Origin: Marinobacter nanhaiticus D15-8W
GTDB lineage: Bacteria > Pseudomonadota > Gammaproteobacteria > Pseudomonadales > Oleiphilaceae
Length of the DNA: 64,000 nucleotides
NCBI RefSeq assembly: GCF_036511935.1
Contig: NZ_AP028878.1
Coordinates: forward strand, 2,356,001-2,420,000
Direction of reading: 5' to 3'
The notes beneath the pieces were generated by a model. That model did not search any database and was not told the origin of the DNA. It was given only the letters and a program-made list of their open reading frames with translations. Below are positions 34,791 to 45,998 of the stretch, piece by piece. Position numbers and translations under genes: made by a program. The first letter of the stretch is position 1, and each line of letters starts with the position of its first letter.

Positions 34791-34806
34791 TGGCACGACT
34801 CCTGCA
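34791..34806 (+). promoter_or_regulatory. Sigma-54 promoter of the flgF operon
   Basis: TGGCACGACTCCTGCA keeps the -24 GG and -12 GC with 10 bases between and matches TGGCACG fully. It lies 41 bases before the flgF ATG and downstream of the flgE hairpin, so flgFGHIJKL can be read separately. Confidence 0.88.
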
Positions 34807-34847
34807 ATGACTCTATCAAGAGTCAAAAATCCGGCAGGAGTTTTCCC

Positions 34848-35603
34848 ATGGATAAATCCATCTTTATCGGTATGTCCGGTGCCAAGCAGACCATGCTGGC
34901 ACAGCAGGCCCATGCCAATAACCTGGCGAACGTCAACACCACCGGGTTCAAGCGGGACTTTGCCCAGGCCCGGAGTATGCCGGTATACGGCGAGCACTTC
35001 CCGACCCGTGCCTATGCCATGACCGAGCGCCCGGGTACCGACCTTTCTGCCGGCGCATTGATGGAGACCGGTCGTGGCCTGGACGTCGCTATTGGCGGCG
35101 AGGGCTGGCTGACGGTGCAGGCCGAGACAGGCGAGGAGGTGTTTACGCGCTCGGGCAGCCTGAGTGTCGACGTCAACGGCCTCATGCGCACGGCAACGGG
35201 TGAGCCGGTCCTGGGCAATGGTGGGCCTGTGGCGCTGCCCCCCTATGACGGCCTGGTCATTGGGCAGGACGGCACCGTATCAATCGTCCCGGTTGGGGGT
35301 CCGCCCGATCAGCTGGTCCAGGTGGACCGCCTGAAACTCGTCAATCCGCCACAGGATGCCCTGATGAAAGGGACCGACGGATTCATCCGTCGCAAGCCGG
35401 ATCAGGCCATCGATGGCGCCGAGCCGCTCGATGTCAACGTTCGTGTGGAATCGGGTTTTCTCGAGGCGTCCAACGTCAATGCGGTGGAGGAGATGATCTC
35501 CAACCTTGAACTTGCTCGTCAGTATGAGATGCAGGTGAAGGTCATGCAGACCGCAAAAAGTAATTCAGACGCGACGGCACGGCTGTTGCAAAACCTTGGT
35601 TAA
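34848..35603 (+). CDS. flgF: Flagellar basal body rod protein FlgF
   Basis: Distal-side proximal rod protein of 251 residues. The start MDKSIFIGMSGAKQTMLAQQ and ANNLANVNTTGFKRD define the family; SGFLEASNVNAVEEMI and LARQYEMQVKVMQTA form the C-terminal helix. GCAGGAG is the ribosome binding site. First gene behind its own sigma-54 promoter. Confidence 0.95.
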   Translation: MDKSIFIGMSGAKQTMLAQQAHANNLANVNTTGFKRDFAQARSMPVYGEHFPTRAYAMTERPGTDLSAGALMETGRGLDVAIGGEGWLTVQAETGEEVFTRSGSLSVDVNGLMRTATGEPVLGNGGPVALPPYDGLVIGQDGTVSIVPVGGPPDQLVQVDRLKLVNPPQDALMKGTDGFIRRKPDQAIDGAEPLDVNVRVESGFLEASNVNAVEEMISNLELARQYEMQVKVMQTAKSNSDATARLLQNLG

Positions 35604-35686
35604 TAGCCGGATTTAGCCGGAGAGGATGACCGAAAAGCGGCAAGTTTTCGCCGTTTCGAGGATCGATTCCACGCAGGAGACAAACA

Positions 35687-36475
35687 ATGCATCCAGCTCT
35701 TTGGGTCAGCAAGACAGGTTTGAGTGCGCAGGACACCAATATGTCCACCATCTCCAACAACCTGGCGAACGTTAACACGACAGGCTTCAAGCGTGACCGC
35801 GCGGTCTTCCAGGACCTGCTGTACCAGATCAATCGCCAACCCGGCGGCATGTCGACCGAGAACTCGGAACTGCCATCCGGCCTCCAGTTGGGTACGGGTG
35901 TGCGTGTCGTCGGCACCGCAAAACAGTTTACCCAGGGTAACCTGCAGGTGACCGAGCAGCCGCTGGATATGGCGGTCAATGGTCGTGGCTTCTTCCAGGT
36001 GCTGCTGCCGGACGGCGAAATCGCCTATACCCGCGATGGTCAGTTCCAGCTCAATGCCGACGGCGATGTCGTCAATGCCAACGGCTATCCGCTCGAACCG
36101 AACATCAACGTTCCGGAAAACACGACCAGTATCACCGTGGGTACGGATGGCACGGTATCTGCCGTGGTCGAGAATCAGGCAGCTCCCGTGCAGTTGGGCA
36201 ATGTCACGCTGGTCAACTTCGTGAATCCACAGGGCCTGATGGCGGTGGGTAATAACCTGTTCCGTGAGACCAACTCCAGCGGTGCCCCCCAGGAAGGTGA
36301 ACCGGGTATCGGCGGCCTTGGCACGATCGAGCAGGGGATGACCGAGTCATCCAACGTCGAGGTGGTTGAAGAGTTGGTGAATATGATTACCACCCAGCGC
36401 GCCTACGAAATGAACTCCAAGGTGGTTTCCACCACCGACCAGATGCTCCAGTTCCTGTCCCAGAATGTCGGCTAA
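35687..36475 (+). CDS. flgG: Flagellar distal rod protein FlgG
   Basis: Distal rod subunit of 262 residues, close to E. coli FlgG (260). HPALWVSKTGLSAQDTNM and SNNLANVNTTGFKRDRAVFQDLLYQ are diagnostic, with QRAYEMNSKVVSTTDQML at the C-terminus. CAGGAGA precedes ATG 35687. Confidence 0.96.
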   Translation: MHPALWVSKTGLSAQDTNMSTISNNLANVNTTGFKRDRAVFQDLLYQINRQPGGMSTENSELPSGLQLGTGVRVVGTAKQFTQGNLQVTEQPLDMAVNGRGFFQVLLPDGEIAYTRDGQFQLNADGDVVNANGYPLEPNINVPENTTSITVGTDGTVSAVVENQAAPVQLGNVTLVNFVNPQGLMAVGNNLFRETNSSGAPQEGEPGIGGLGTIEQGMTESSNVEVVEELVNMITTQRAYEMNSKVVSTTDQMLQFLSQNVG

Positions 36476-36504
36476 GGCCGGGTAATGGGTAAGGGAGGTT
36501 AAAC

Positions 36505-37179
36505 ATGAAATTCCGATTCTCACCGCTCCTGATTGTTTCGCTGGCCCTGTTGGAGGGGTGCCAGGCTGTCAGCCGTCCGCGCGCGATGCCTGACGATCCG
36601 GCCTATGCGCCGGTTAAGGCCCAGGCCATGATGCAACGTGATGCGTCGTCCGGCGCGATCTATCAGACCTCCCGGAACTTCAATTTCTATGGCGATACCG
36701 TTGCGCTCAACGTTGGCGACATCCTGTTGGTATCGCTGGAAGAGCAGACACAGGCGTCCAAGGACGCCAAGAGCAGTATCAAGAAGGATAACGAGCTCAG
36801 CTTCAACGATGGGTCGATACTCGGGCTGAACAAACTGAATCTCGCCACCAATGCCAATCTCGAGCGGGATTTTCAGGGGGATGCGAAGGCGGATCAGAGC
36901 AACAGTCTGAACGGCAGCATCACGGTTACGGTCACTGAAGTGTACCCGAACGGTATTTTGCGGATCCGGGGCGAGAAGTGGCTGTCGTTGACCAACGGCG
37001 ACGAATTTATTCGCCTGACAGGCCTGGTGCGGCCCCAGGATATCAGCCCGGACAATACGATTTCCTCCAACCGCATTGCCGATGCCCGTATCGCTTACGG
37101 CGGCACCGGCGATTTTGACCAGGCTACCCGACAGGGCTGGCTGTCACGCTTCTTCAACAGTGAGTGGTTCCCGCTATGA
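36505..37179 (+). CDS. flgH: Flagellar L-ring protein FlgH
   Basis: Outer-membrane lipoprotein forming the L ring. Signal peptide with lipobox LLEGC (Cys19), mature 206 residues. [21 protein letters not shown] and [28 protein letters not shown] are conserved, and the C-terminus [14 protein letters not shown] is typical. It overlaps the flgI ATG by 4 bases. GGGAGG precedes the start. Confidence 0.95.
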   Translation: MKFRFSPLLIVSLALLEGCQAVSRPRAMPDDPAYAPVKAQAMMQRDASSGAIYQTSRNFNFYGDTVALNVGDILLVSLEEQTQASKDAKSSIKKDNELSFNDGSILGLNKLNLATNANLERDFQGDAKADQSNSLNGSITVTVTEVYPNGILRIRGEKWLSLTNGDEFIRLTGLVRPQDISPDNTISSNRIADARIAYGGTGDFDQATRQGWLSRFFNSEWFPL

Positions 37180-38273
37180 AACCGGTCCGCGCGTTCATTG
37201 CGTTCATTGTCTTTGCGGTGCTGGTGCAGCCAGTTCTCGCTGACCGCCTGAAGGATATGGCGCGGGTACAGGGCGTACGTTCAAACCAGTTGGTGGGTTA
37301 TGGCCTGGTGGTCGGTCTCGACGGCACCGGCGATTCGGCGCCATTTACCGACCAAACCTTCAGGAACCTGATGAATCAGTTCGGCATTACCTTGCCGCCG
37401 GGCGTCAGTCCCAAGCTGGATAACGTCGCAGCCGTCACCGTACATGCGAACCTGCCGCCCTTTGCCAAGCGCGGACAGGACATTGACATTACGGTGTCTT
37501 CCATCGGCAATGCCGACAGCTTGCGCGGCGGTAGCCTTTTGATGACGCCGCTCAAGGGTGCAGACGGCCAGGTGTATGCGATGGCCCAGGGCAGCCTGGT
37601 GGTCGGCGGCTTTGGTGCCTCCGGCCAGGACGGATCGCGGATTTCCGTGAACGTACCGAGTGTGGGGCGTATCCCCAACGGTGCCTCTGTGGAGCGCGAA
37701 GTGATTTCCCCGTTCAGTCGCGGCGACACCATTACCTTCGATCTGCTGCGCCCGGATTTCACGACGGCACGGCGTGTCGTCGAAACCATCAACAACACCC
37801 TGGGGCCGGAGATGGCATACGCTCACGACGCGACCTCCATCTCCGTCAAGGCGCCACGGGATCCGTCCCAGCGGGTGAGCTTCCTGTCCGTGTTGGAAAA
37901 CATGGAAGTGGATCCCGCGCAAGAGGCGGCGAAAGTCGTGATCAATAGCCGTACCGGTACCATCGTGGTGGGCCAGAACGTCCAGGTGAGCCCTGCGGCG
38001 GTTACCCACGGCAACCTGACGGTCACCATCGAGGAAAATCCGCAGGTCACCCAGCCGAATCCGTTCGCGGGCGGCGACACCGTGGTCACACCGGACAGCA
38101 CGATTACCACCACCCAGGAGCCGGCACGGATGTTCAAGTTTGGTCCCGCGGTAACGCTGAACGAGATCGTCCAGGCGGTAAACCAGGTGGGCGCAGCCCC
38201 AGGTGACGTGATGGCCGTACTCGAAGCCCTCAAGCAAGCCGGCGCACTGCGCGCCGAGTTAATCGTTATCTAG
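37176..38273 (+). CDS. flgI: Flagellar P-ring protein FlgI
   Basis: Periplasmic P-ring subunit of 365 residues. Signal peptide ends near VLA (residue 21); then [31 protein letters not shown], the hallmark FlgI start. ATG 37176 overlaps the flgH stop; an upstream in-frame GTG at 37164 is less likely because it disturbs the signal peptide. [22 protein letters not shown] ends the protein. Confidence 0.96.
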   Translation: MKPVRAFIAFIVFAVLVQPVLADRLKDMARVQGVRSNQLVGYGLVVGLDGTGDSAPFTDQTFRNLMNQFGITLPPGVSPKLDNVAAVTVHANLPPFAKRGQDIDITVSSIGNADSLRGGSLLMTPLKGADGQVYAMAQGSLVVGGFGASGQDGSRISVNVPSVGRIPNGASVEREVISPFSRGDTITFDLLRPDFTTARRVVETINNTLGPEMAYAHDATSISVKAPRDPSQRVSFLSVLENMEVDPAQEAAKVVINSRTGTIVVGQNVQVSPAAVTHGNLTVTIEENPQVTQPNPFAGGDTVVTPDSTITTTQEPARMFKFGPAVTLNEIVQAVNQVGAAPGDVMAVLEALKQAGALRAELIVI

Positions 38274-38281
38274 GTGATGTG

Positions 38282-39292
38282 ATGCAGGACTCTCGCGTCG
38301 ATACTGCCCAGTTCTATACCGAATTCAGCGGCCTGAATGCGCTGAAGACCCAGGCTCGCACCGATAAAAGGGCGGCGCTGGAGCAGGTGGCCAAGCAGTT
38401 CGAGAGTCTGTTCATGTCGCAGATGCTGAAGTCCATGCGTTCTGTGAACGATGTATTTGCCGAGGGCAATTACCTGAACAGCAGTCAGTCGAAGTTCTAC
38501 CAGGAGATGTTCGACAACCAGCTTACCCTGTCGATGAGCCAGAACCAGGGTTTGGGGCTTTCAGACGTCCTGGCACGGCAGCTTGCCCGTCAGATTCCCG
38601 GTATGGACAACGAGGGGGAGAGGGCAGCCGGCCATAGGGCGAGTATTACCGATTACGAGCGAAGCCTGCCTCCGTTGTCGCCCAGACTGCCGGCCCAGGT
38701 GAACGAAGTTAAGGCCATTTCCGAAGACGTTGCCGTGAAAGAACCGGTTGCGGATGAAACCGCTACCGAAGAACTGCCGGAGAGCTTCGAGTCACCGGAG
38801 CACTTCGTAGAGACCCTGCTACCGATGGCTGAAGCCGTCGCTGGCGATTCCGGCATAGACCCTCGGGTCATGGTGGCCCAGGCTGCGCTCGAGACGGGTT
38901 GGGGCAAGCACATGATCAAGGGCGGCAATGGCGAACACAGTTTCAACCTGTTCGGTATCAAGGCGGACAGTCGCTGGCAGGGCGGCTCTGTCGACATCCT
39001 GACCTCCGAGTATCGTGAAGGCATCAAGATGAACGAACGTGCCGCGTTCCGGGCCTATCCGGATTACCAGGCCAGTTTTGAGGACTATATCGGCTTCCTG
39101 GAGCGCAATCCGCGCTATCGGGATGTGCTGGCGGTTGCCGATGATCCGGAGGCATTTGCCGACGGCCTGCAGGCCGCGGGTTATGCGACTGATCCGGCGT
39201 ACGGCGCCAAGATCCGTCGCATTCTTAACAGTGATTCCTTCGAGGCGATCACGGGGCAGTCCCTGTCCCTGAACCAGGGTGGTGAGGAGTAG
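38282..39292 (+). CDS. flgJ: Flagellar rod assembly protein and peptidoglycan hydrolase FlgJ
   Basis: Bifunctional rod-cap and hydrolase of 336 residues. The N-terminal rod-binding domain (about 15-105) has KQFESLFMSQMLKSMR. The C-terminal glucosaminidase domain (about 175-335) has AQAALETGWGKH, with the catalytic Glu, and HSFNLFGIKAD. The full domain pair is kept, as in Salmonella and Pseudomonas. ATG 38282 follows GTG 38279; either could serve. FlgK starts 5 bases later. Confidence 0.94.
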   Translation: MQDSRVDTAQFYTEFSGLNALKTQARTDKRAALEQVAKQFESLFMSQMLKSMRSVNDVFAEGNYLNSSQSKFYQEMFDNQLTLSMSQNQGLGLSDVLARQLARQIPGMDNEGERAAGHRASITDYERSLPPLSPRLPAQVNEVKAISEDVAVKEPVADETATEELPESFESPEHFVETLLPMAEAVAGDSGIDPRVMVAQAALETGWGKHMIKGGNGEHSFNLFGIKADSRWQGGSVDILTSEYREGIKMNERAAFRAYPDYQASFEDYIGFLERNPRYRDVLAVADDPEAFADGLQAAGYATDPAYGAKIRRILNSDSFEAITGQSLSLNQGGEE

Positions 39293-39297
39293 AGGAA

Positions 39298-41331
39298 ATG
39301 GCTGGTCTGATTAACATTGGCCTGACCGGCATTCTGGGTCACCAGTCGGCCCTGAATACGACGGGCAACAATATCACCAATGCCAATACGCCAGGCTATA
39401 GCCGTCAGCAAACGGTCTTTGAAAGCCAGACCGGGATCACTACCGGCGCGGGCACCATTGGCTCTGGCGTTAGCGTCAGCGAGATTCGGCGCATAACGGA
39501 CCAGTTCGTCGTTAACCAACTGCGTTCCGACACCTCGTTGTTCAGCGAGCAGGATACACTCAATACCGAACTGACCCGACTGGATAACCTTTTGGGCGGG
39601 GAGTCGACTGGCCTTAACAATGCCCTGAACAACTTCTTCAGCAGTATCCAGAGTGCGGCGGAAGATCCCGCGGCCTTGCCGCAGCGCCAAATGGTTCTGA
39701 GTGAGGCTAAAGGCCTGGTCAACCGGTTCCAGTCGCTGCACTCCGAGTTTATCCAGCAACGCCAGTCGGTAACCGGCCAAATGCAGGCTGCGACGTCTGA
39801 CGTCAATTCTCTATTATCGAGTATTGCCGAGTTGAACCTGGCAATCTCCGAGAGCCCCGGGATTGCCCAGGGTAATATGCCCAACGACCTTATGGATAAG
39901 CGCGACGAGAAGATTCGCGAGCTATCCAAGCTGATCCAGGTCAAGGTAACCGAAGTGGATGGTAACCAGGTCAACGTCAGTCTCAGTGGCGGGCAGGCAT
40001 TGGTCGTTGGTGGCCAGGCGTCCCAATTGCTGACGGAAACGTCCGCTGCCGATCCGACCAAGCTGGACTTCAAGCTGAAGACCGGCAACCGTATCAGCGG
40101 CGTCACCGACCAAATTATCGGAGGCGCCCTGGGCGGTCTGCGCACGTTCCAGAACAAGGTGCTGGAACCGGCCTTCGACCAGCTTGGGCGGATTGCTTTG
40201 GCTGTGTCCGACAAGGTCAACAAGCAGCACAGTATCGGGATGGACCTGGAGGGCGACCTGGGTGGTCTGTTCTTTACGGATATCAATACCCGTGCGGCGC
40301 AATTGGATCGTGTGACGGGGAACGAAAACAATGTTCCTCCTAACGATGGCGTAATTTCCGTGGAGATCACCAATACGACCGATCTCCAGGCCAGGTCTTA
40401 TAATCTGCGCTTTACCGGCGCCAATGGCGAGAATTTCGATCTGATCGACGCTGAAACCGGTGAGATCGTGCGTCAGGGGCAGTTACCCGATCCGCTCCCG
40501 GCAGAAATCGAGATGCCGGGCTTCAACGTGCATATCGAGTCCGGTTCATTCCAGGATGGCGACAGTTTCCTGGTGCGCCCGACCCGTAACGCCGCGGCCA
40601 ATATGGATCTGCAGATCAATCGCGAGGAAGACCTCGCGTTTGCGACGCCAATCCAGGCCGAAGCCGATATGGGCAACACCGGTAACGGCAGTATTTCCCA
40701 GGGCACCATGCTCAGCACCCGAAACCCGCTGACCAACGTGCCGCTGGATGAGTTCAGCCAGCGCGGACAACTGTCTCCGCCGCTGATGGTGCGCTTTACG
40801 TCGGGTAGCGCCTACGAAATCCTCGATGCGTCTGACCCGACCAACCCGGTCGCACTGACGCCGCCGGTCACCGGCACGTTCCAGCCGGGGGTTTCCAACA
40901 AGCTGTTCTCCGAAGACCCCTCCGACCCGAATTATCGCGGTTTCCAGTTCGAGATCAGCGGTAATCCCGAGGCCAACGACGTCTTTATGATCAGCTACAA
41001 CAGCGACGGTGTATCCGACAACCGGAATGCCACGTTGCTCGGTGGACTGGGTACGGTCAACACGATGAATGGCGGCAACCAAAGCTTCAGCGAAGCCTAC
41101 GCCGGGCTGGTGGAAACCGTCGGTGTAACAACCCGTCAGAGCCAGTTGGATCGGGATGCCGGCCAGGCACTTCTGGAGCAGTCCACCAACCAGTGGGAAT
41201 CGGTATCGGGTGTGAACCTGGATGAAGAAGCCGGCCGTCTGATCCAGTATCAGGCAGCCTACAACGCGTCAGCCAAGGTGATGAGCGTGGCTCAGGACCT
41301 CTTCGACACGTTGCTGGGTACCTTTAACTAA
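39298..41331 (+). CDS. flgK: Flagellar hook-associated protein FlgK (HAP1)
   Basis: First hook-filament junction protein, 677 residues. LINIGLTGILGHQSALNTTGNNITNANTPGYSRQ is the diagnostic N-terminus, and GVNLDEEAGRLIQYQAAYNASAKVM the C-terminus. The central domain is long and acidic, typical of Pseudomonas-type FlgK. GAGGA lies before ATG 39298. flgL follows after 23 bases. Confidence 0.95.
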   Translation: MAGLINIGLTGILGHQSALNTTGNNITNANTPGYSRQQTVFESQTGITTGAGTIGSGVSVSEIRRITDQFVVNQLRSDTSLFSEQDTLNTELTRLDNLLGGESTGLNNALNNFFSSIQSAAEDPAALPQRQMVLSEAKGLVNRFQSLHSEFIQQRQSVTGQMQAATSDVNSLLSSIAELNLAISESPGIAQGNMPNDLMDKRDEKIRELSKLIQVKVTEVDGNQVNVSLSGGQALVVGGQASQLLTETSAADPTKLDFKLKTGNRISGVTDQIIGGALGGLRTFQNKVLEPAFDQLGRIALAVSDKVNKQHSIGMDLEGDLGGLFFTDINTRAAQLDRVTGNENNVPPNDGVISVEITNTTDLQARSYNLRFTGANGENFDLIDAETGEIVRQGQLPDPLPAEIEMPGFNVHIESGSFQDGDSFLVRPTRNAAANMDLQINREEDLAFATPIQAEADMGNTGNGSISQGTMLSTRNPLTNVPLDEFSQRGQLSPPLMVRFTSGSAYEILDASDPTNPVALTPPVTGTFQPGVSNKLFSEDPSDPNYRGFQFEISGNPEANDVFMISYNSDGVSDNRNATLLGGLGTVNTMNGGNQSFSEAYAGLVETVGVTTRQSQLDRDAGQALLEQSTNQWESVSGVNLDEEAGRLIQYQAAYNASAKVMSVAQDLFDTLLGTFN

Positions 41332-41354
41332 TGCGTCCTTAGGCGGGAGTTACC

Positions 41355-42899
41355 ATGCGTATTTCCTCACAGCAAATCTTTAGTGGTGGCGTGAACCGGC
41401 TGCAGGACCTGAACACGCAACTACAAAAGACCCAACAGCAAGTCTCCACGGGCAAGCGGGTGATCAATCCGTCCGACGATCCGGTGGCCGCTGCCCGTAT
41501 TCTCAAGCTTGACCAGGAGAAGGCACAGATCGATCAGTTCCAGCGTGGCATCGATCTGGCGCAGAACCGCCTCCAGCAGGAGGAGAGCACGCTGGCGGAC
41601 ATAACCGACGTTATCCAGCGCGTGCGCGAATTGACGGTACAGGCGGGGAATGGCGCGTTGTCCGACTCTGACCGGCGCTCTGTCGCTTCGGAGCTGCGTG
41701 AACGCCTGGAGCAGCTCGGCGGATTGGCCAACACCCGTGACGCCTCAGGCGAATATATCTTCAGCGGCTTCAAGGGCAGCACGGAAGCCTTTACCAAGAA
41801 CGTTTCCGGTGATTGGGTTTACCAAGGGGACGAAGGCCAGCGCAAGCTGGAAATCGATGTGGGCGTAAGCGTCGCGATCAGTGACAATGGCAAGGGGCTG
41901 TTCGTTGATGTCGCCTCTAACAACCCGACATTTTTCGCCGAAGCCAGTTCCGGGAATACCTCCAATCCGCCGGCCACGATCAGTTCCGGCATGATGCTCG
42001 ACCAGGAGGTCTTCAATGGCGTGTATCCGGATGACCTGATCATCGAGGTGGACGCCACTGCAGGAACCTATACCGTGACCAACCGGTCGACGGGTGCGGA
42101 CCTGACGCCCACCAACAACGCATACGTGAGCGGGGAGAGCATCCAGGTTGCCGGTATCCAGTTCGAAATCACCGGTGCGGCTGACGGCGACAAATTCATG
42201 ATCAAGACCGCCGATAAGCAGTCGATGTTCGGTACCATCGAAAAGCTGATCTACGGCCTGGAAAACCAGCCGAAGACACCGGCGGTGGCAACGGTCAACA
42301 ACTTCGCACCGCAGGCTGGCGATACCCTGACTGTTAACGGCGTGTCCTTCACGTTCGATGCAGGTGATACGCTGTCGGACCTGGCGGATGCCATTAATGC
42401 CAGCACTGACGAAGCGCTGGCGGGCGTCCGCGTCGACACCGCCAACCTACCGGGATCGATAGCGATCGAATCCGTGAACGGCGATCTCGAGATGGACGCC
42501 TCGGGTTGGGCCGGCGACCTGACGACGGACGGCGCCAAGTTCCAGGACATCGACATTGCAGGCGGTACCCTCCAGCCGGACAGCGCCGCTTCCACCCGCT
42601 ACGCCAGTGGCCAGCAGACCTTCGATGAGCTGATCGCTGATTCCCTAGCCAATCTGGACAACGCGCAGGAGAGCATCCTGACCACCCAGACCCAGATCGG
42701 CGGTCGATTGAATGCAGTGGATTCTACGCGTGAATTCCTCACGGATTCCTCGGTCTACACCGAGCAGATCCGCTCTGAACTGCGCGATGTGGATTATGCC
42801 GAGGCCATCAGCCGCCTGAGTTTCCAGAGCTTTGTGCTGGAAGCGTCGCAGCAGTCTTTTGCGCGGGTATCGCAGCTGTCGCTGTTCGATCGTCTTTGA
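41355..42899 (+). CDS. flgL: Flagellar hook-associated protein FlgL (HAP3), enlarged
   Basis: Second hook-filament junction protein with flagellin-type ends: MRISSQQIFSGGVNRLQDLNTQLQKTQQQVSTGKR and a C-terminus with YAEAISRLSFQSFVLEASQQSFARVSQLSLFDRL. At 514 residues it is longer than E. coli FlgL (about 317); the insertion is in the central surface domain. Last gene of the flagellar set; a stem-loop follows directly. Confidence 0.94.
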   Translation: MRISSQQIFSGGVNRLQDLNTQLQKTQQQVSTGKRVINPSDDPVAAARILKLDQEKAQIDQFQRGIDLAQNRLQQEESTLADITDVIQRVRELTVQAGNGALSDSDRRSVASELRERLEQLGGLANTRDASGEYIFSGFKGSTEAFTKNVSGDWVYQGDEGQRKLEIDVGVSVAISDNGKGLFVDVASNNPTFFAEASSGNTSNPPATISSGMMLDQEVFNGVYPDDLIIEVDATAGTYTVTNRSTGADLTPTNNAYVSGESIQVAGIQFEITGAADGDKFMIKTADKQSMFGTIEKLIYGLENQPKTPAVATVNNFAPQAGDTLTVNGVSFTFDAGDTLSDLADAINASTDEALAGVRVDTANLPGSIAIESVNGDLEMDASGWAGDLTTDGAKFQDIDIAGGTLQPDSAASTRYASGQQTFDELIADSLANLDNAQESILTTQTQIGGRLNAVDSTREFLTDSSVYTEQIRSELRDVDYAEAISRLSFQSFVLEASQQSFARVSQLSLFDRL

Positions 42900-42912
42900 T
42901 CGATTTTTCCGT

Positions 42913-42939
42913 TAGCGTCCCGCTTTTTGCGGGGCGCTA
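42913..42939 (+). terminator. Stem-loop ending the flagellar operon
   Basis: An 11-bp stem (one G-T pair) with loop TTTTT between 42913-42923 and 42929-42939, 14 bases after the flgL stop. The following bases are not T-rich, so termination efficiency is uncertain. Confidence 0.55.
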
Positions 42940-42940
42940 G

Positions 42941-42968
42941 TTGACCTCACAAATCGCCTCAGTATAAT
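42941..42968 (+). promoter_or_regulatory. Sigma-70 promoter of tRNA-Leu
   Basis: TTGACC (42941-42946) and TATAAT (42963-42968) with a 16-base spacer, 18 bases before the tRNA gene. A near-consensus strong promoter. Confidence 0.8.
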
Positions 42969-42985
42969 CGCCACACTCTCCGATT

Positions 42986-43072
42986 GCCGGGGTGGTGAAA
43001 TTGGTAGACACGCGAGACTCAAAATCTCGTGCAGGCAACTGCGTGTGGGTTCAAGTCCCACCCCCGGCACCA
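42986..43072 (+). tRNA. tRNA-Leu (anticodon CAA)
   Basis: 87 bases including encoded CCA. Acceptor stem GCCGGGG with CCCCGGC, D-arm around GTGAAATTGGTAGACAC, anticodon stem CGAGA/TCTCG with loop CTCAAAA, so the anticodon is CAA reading UUG. The long variable arm (class II tRNA) and T-arm GGGTTCAAGTCCC follow. The same tRNA sits before queA in Pseudomonas. Confidence 0.95.
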
Positions 43073-43207
43073 TTATATTCCAGTGTGTTTAGCGCATTCT
43101 CCGGGACCTGAATAACAGCCTTTGGCCCGTTCTCTCGTGACAGGCCCTTGAGATAGGTCCTTTTCCACGAACGGAGCCAAGAACGGCCAAGATCGGGTCG
43201 AGCCGCC

Positions 43208-45426
<2,219 letters not shown>

Positions 45427-45485
45427 TGGGCGAGCCTGCCGAAAATCGGCGGGCAAACGATTTCAATCAATAACGGAGTACACGA

Positions 45486-45851
45486 ATGAAAGCTTTGCTT
45501 AATGCGCTTGTTGTCGGCCTCGCAGCACTCCCGGCGATGGCGTTTGCGCAGGATCCTGCTGCAGGCCAGGGCATGGGCGTTATCGGCCAGATTATCTTCT
45601 TTGCCGGCTTCATCCTGATTTTCTACCTCCTGATCTGGCGTCCGCAGTCCAAGCGTGCCAAGGAACACAAGAACCTGATGGCTGGTCTGAACAAGGGCGA
45701 TGAAGTCGTGACCTCCGGCGGTATTGCGGGTCGCATCACTAAGGTGACCGACGATTTTATCGTCATCGAGGTGGCTGATAACGTCGAAGTCAAAGTCCAG
45801 AAGGTCGCCGTGGCCACCGCGCTGCCGAAAGGCACCCTGAAAGACATCTGA
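45486..45851 (+). CDS. yajC: Preprotein translocase subunit YajC
   Basis: Small inner-membrane accessory of the SecDF complex. The 121 residues have an N-terminal hydrophobic start, a membrane helix IIFFAGFILIFYLLIWRPQSKRAKEH and a beta-rich cytoplasmic tail (GDEVVTSGGIAGRI, KVQKVAVATALPKGTLK). Length fits the family (about 110). CGGAG precedes ATG 45486. Confidence 0.95.
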   Translation: MKALLNALVVGLAALPAMAFAQDPAAGQGMGVIGQIIFFAGFILIFYLLIWRPQSKRAKEHKNLMAGLNKGDEVVTSGGIAGRITKVTDDFIVIEVADNVEVKVQKVAVATALPKGTLKDI

Positions 45852-45858
45852 ACCTTCC

Positions 45859-45882
45859 CGAGGGGCACGCACGTGCCCCTCG
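45859..45882 (+). terminator. Stem-loop between yajC and secD
   Basis: CGAGGGGCACG and CGTGCCCCTCG form an 11-bp perfect stem with a 2-base loop, 8 bases after the yajC stop. No T run follows. It may partly end the queA-tgt-yajC message or protect it. Confidence 0.5.
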
Positions 45883-45998
45883 TTACATTGGGCCCCGGTG
45901 CCCCCCGGGCCTGATAACGGCGCGGTCGACAATGTCCCGGCTGCGGCAGGTATCAAAGAATGACACAGGGCTGGCTCCGTCCAGCAGACAAGGCTTCC

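Noticed and set aside
37281..38237. 318-codon minus-strand frame opposite flgI
   Set aside because: It is antisense to a clear P-ring gene, with His/Arg-rich low-complexity translation and no domain.
42986..43072. tRNA-Leu as an integration site for a genomic island covering the flagellar genes
   Set aside because: No integrase, no direct repeat of the tRNA 3' end was noticed, and the tRNA-queA order is ancestral in Pseudomonas relatives.
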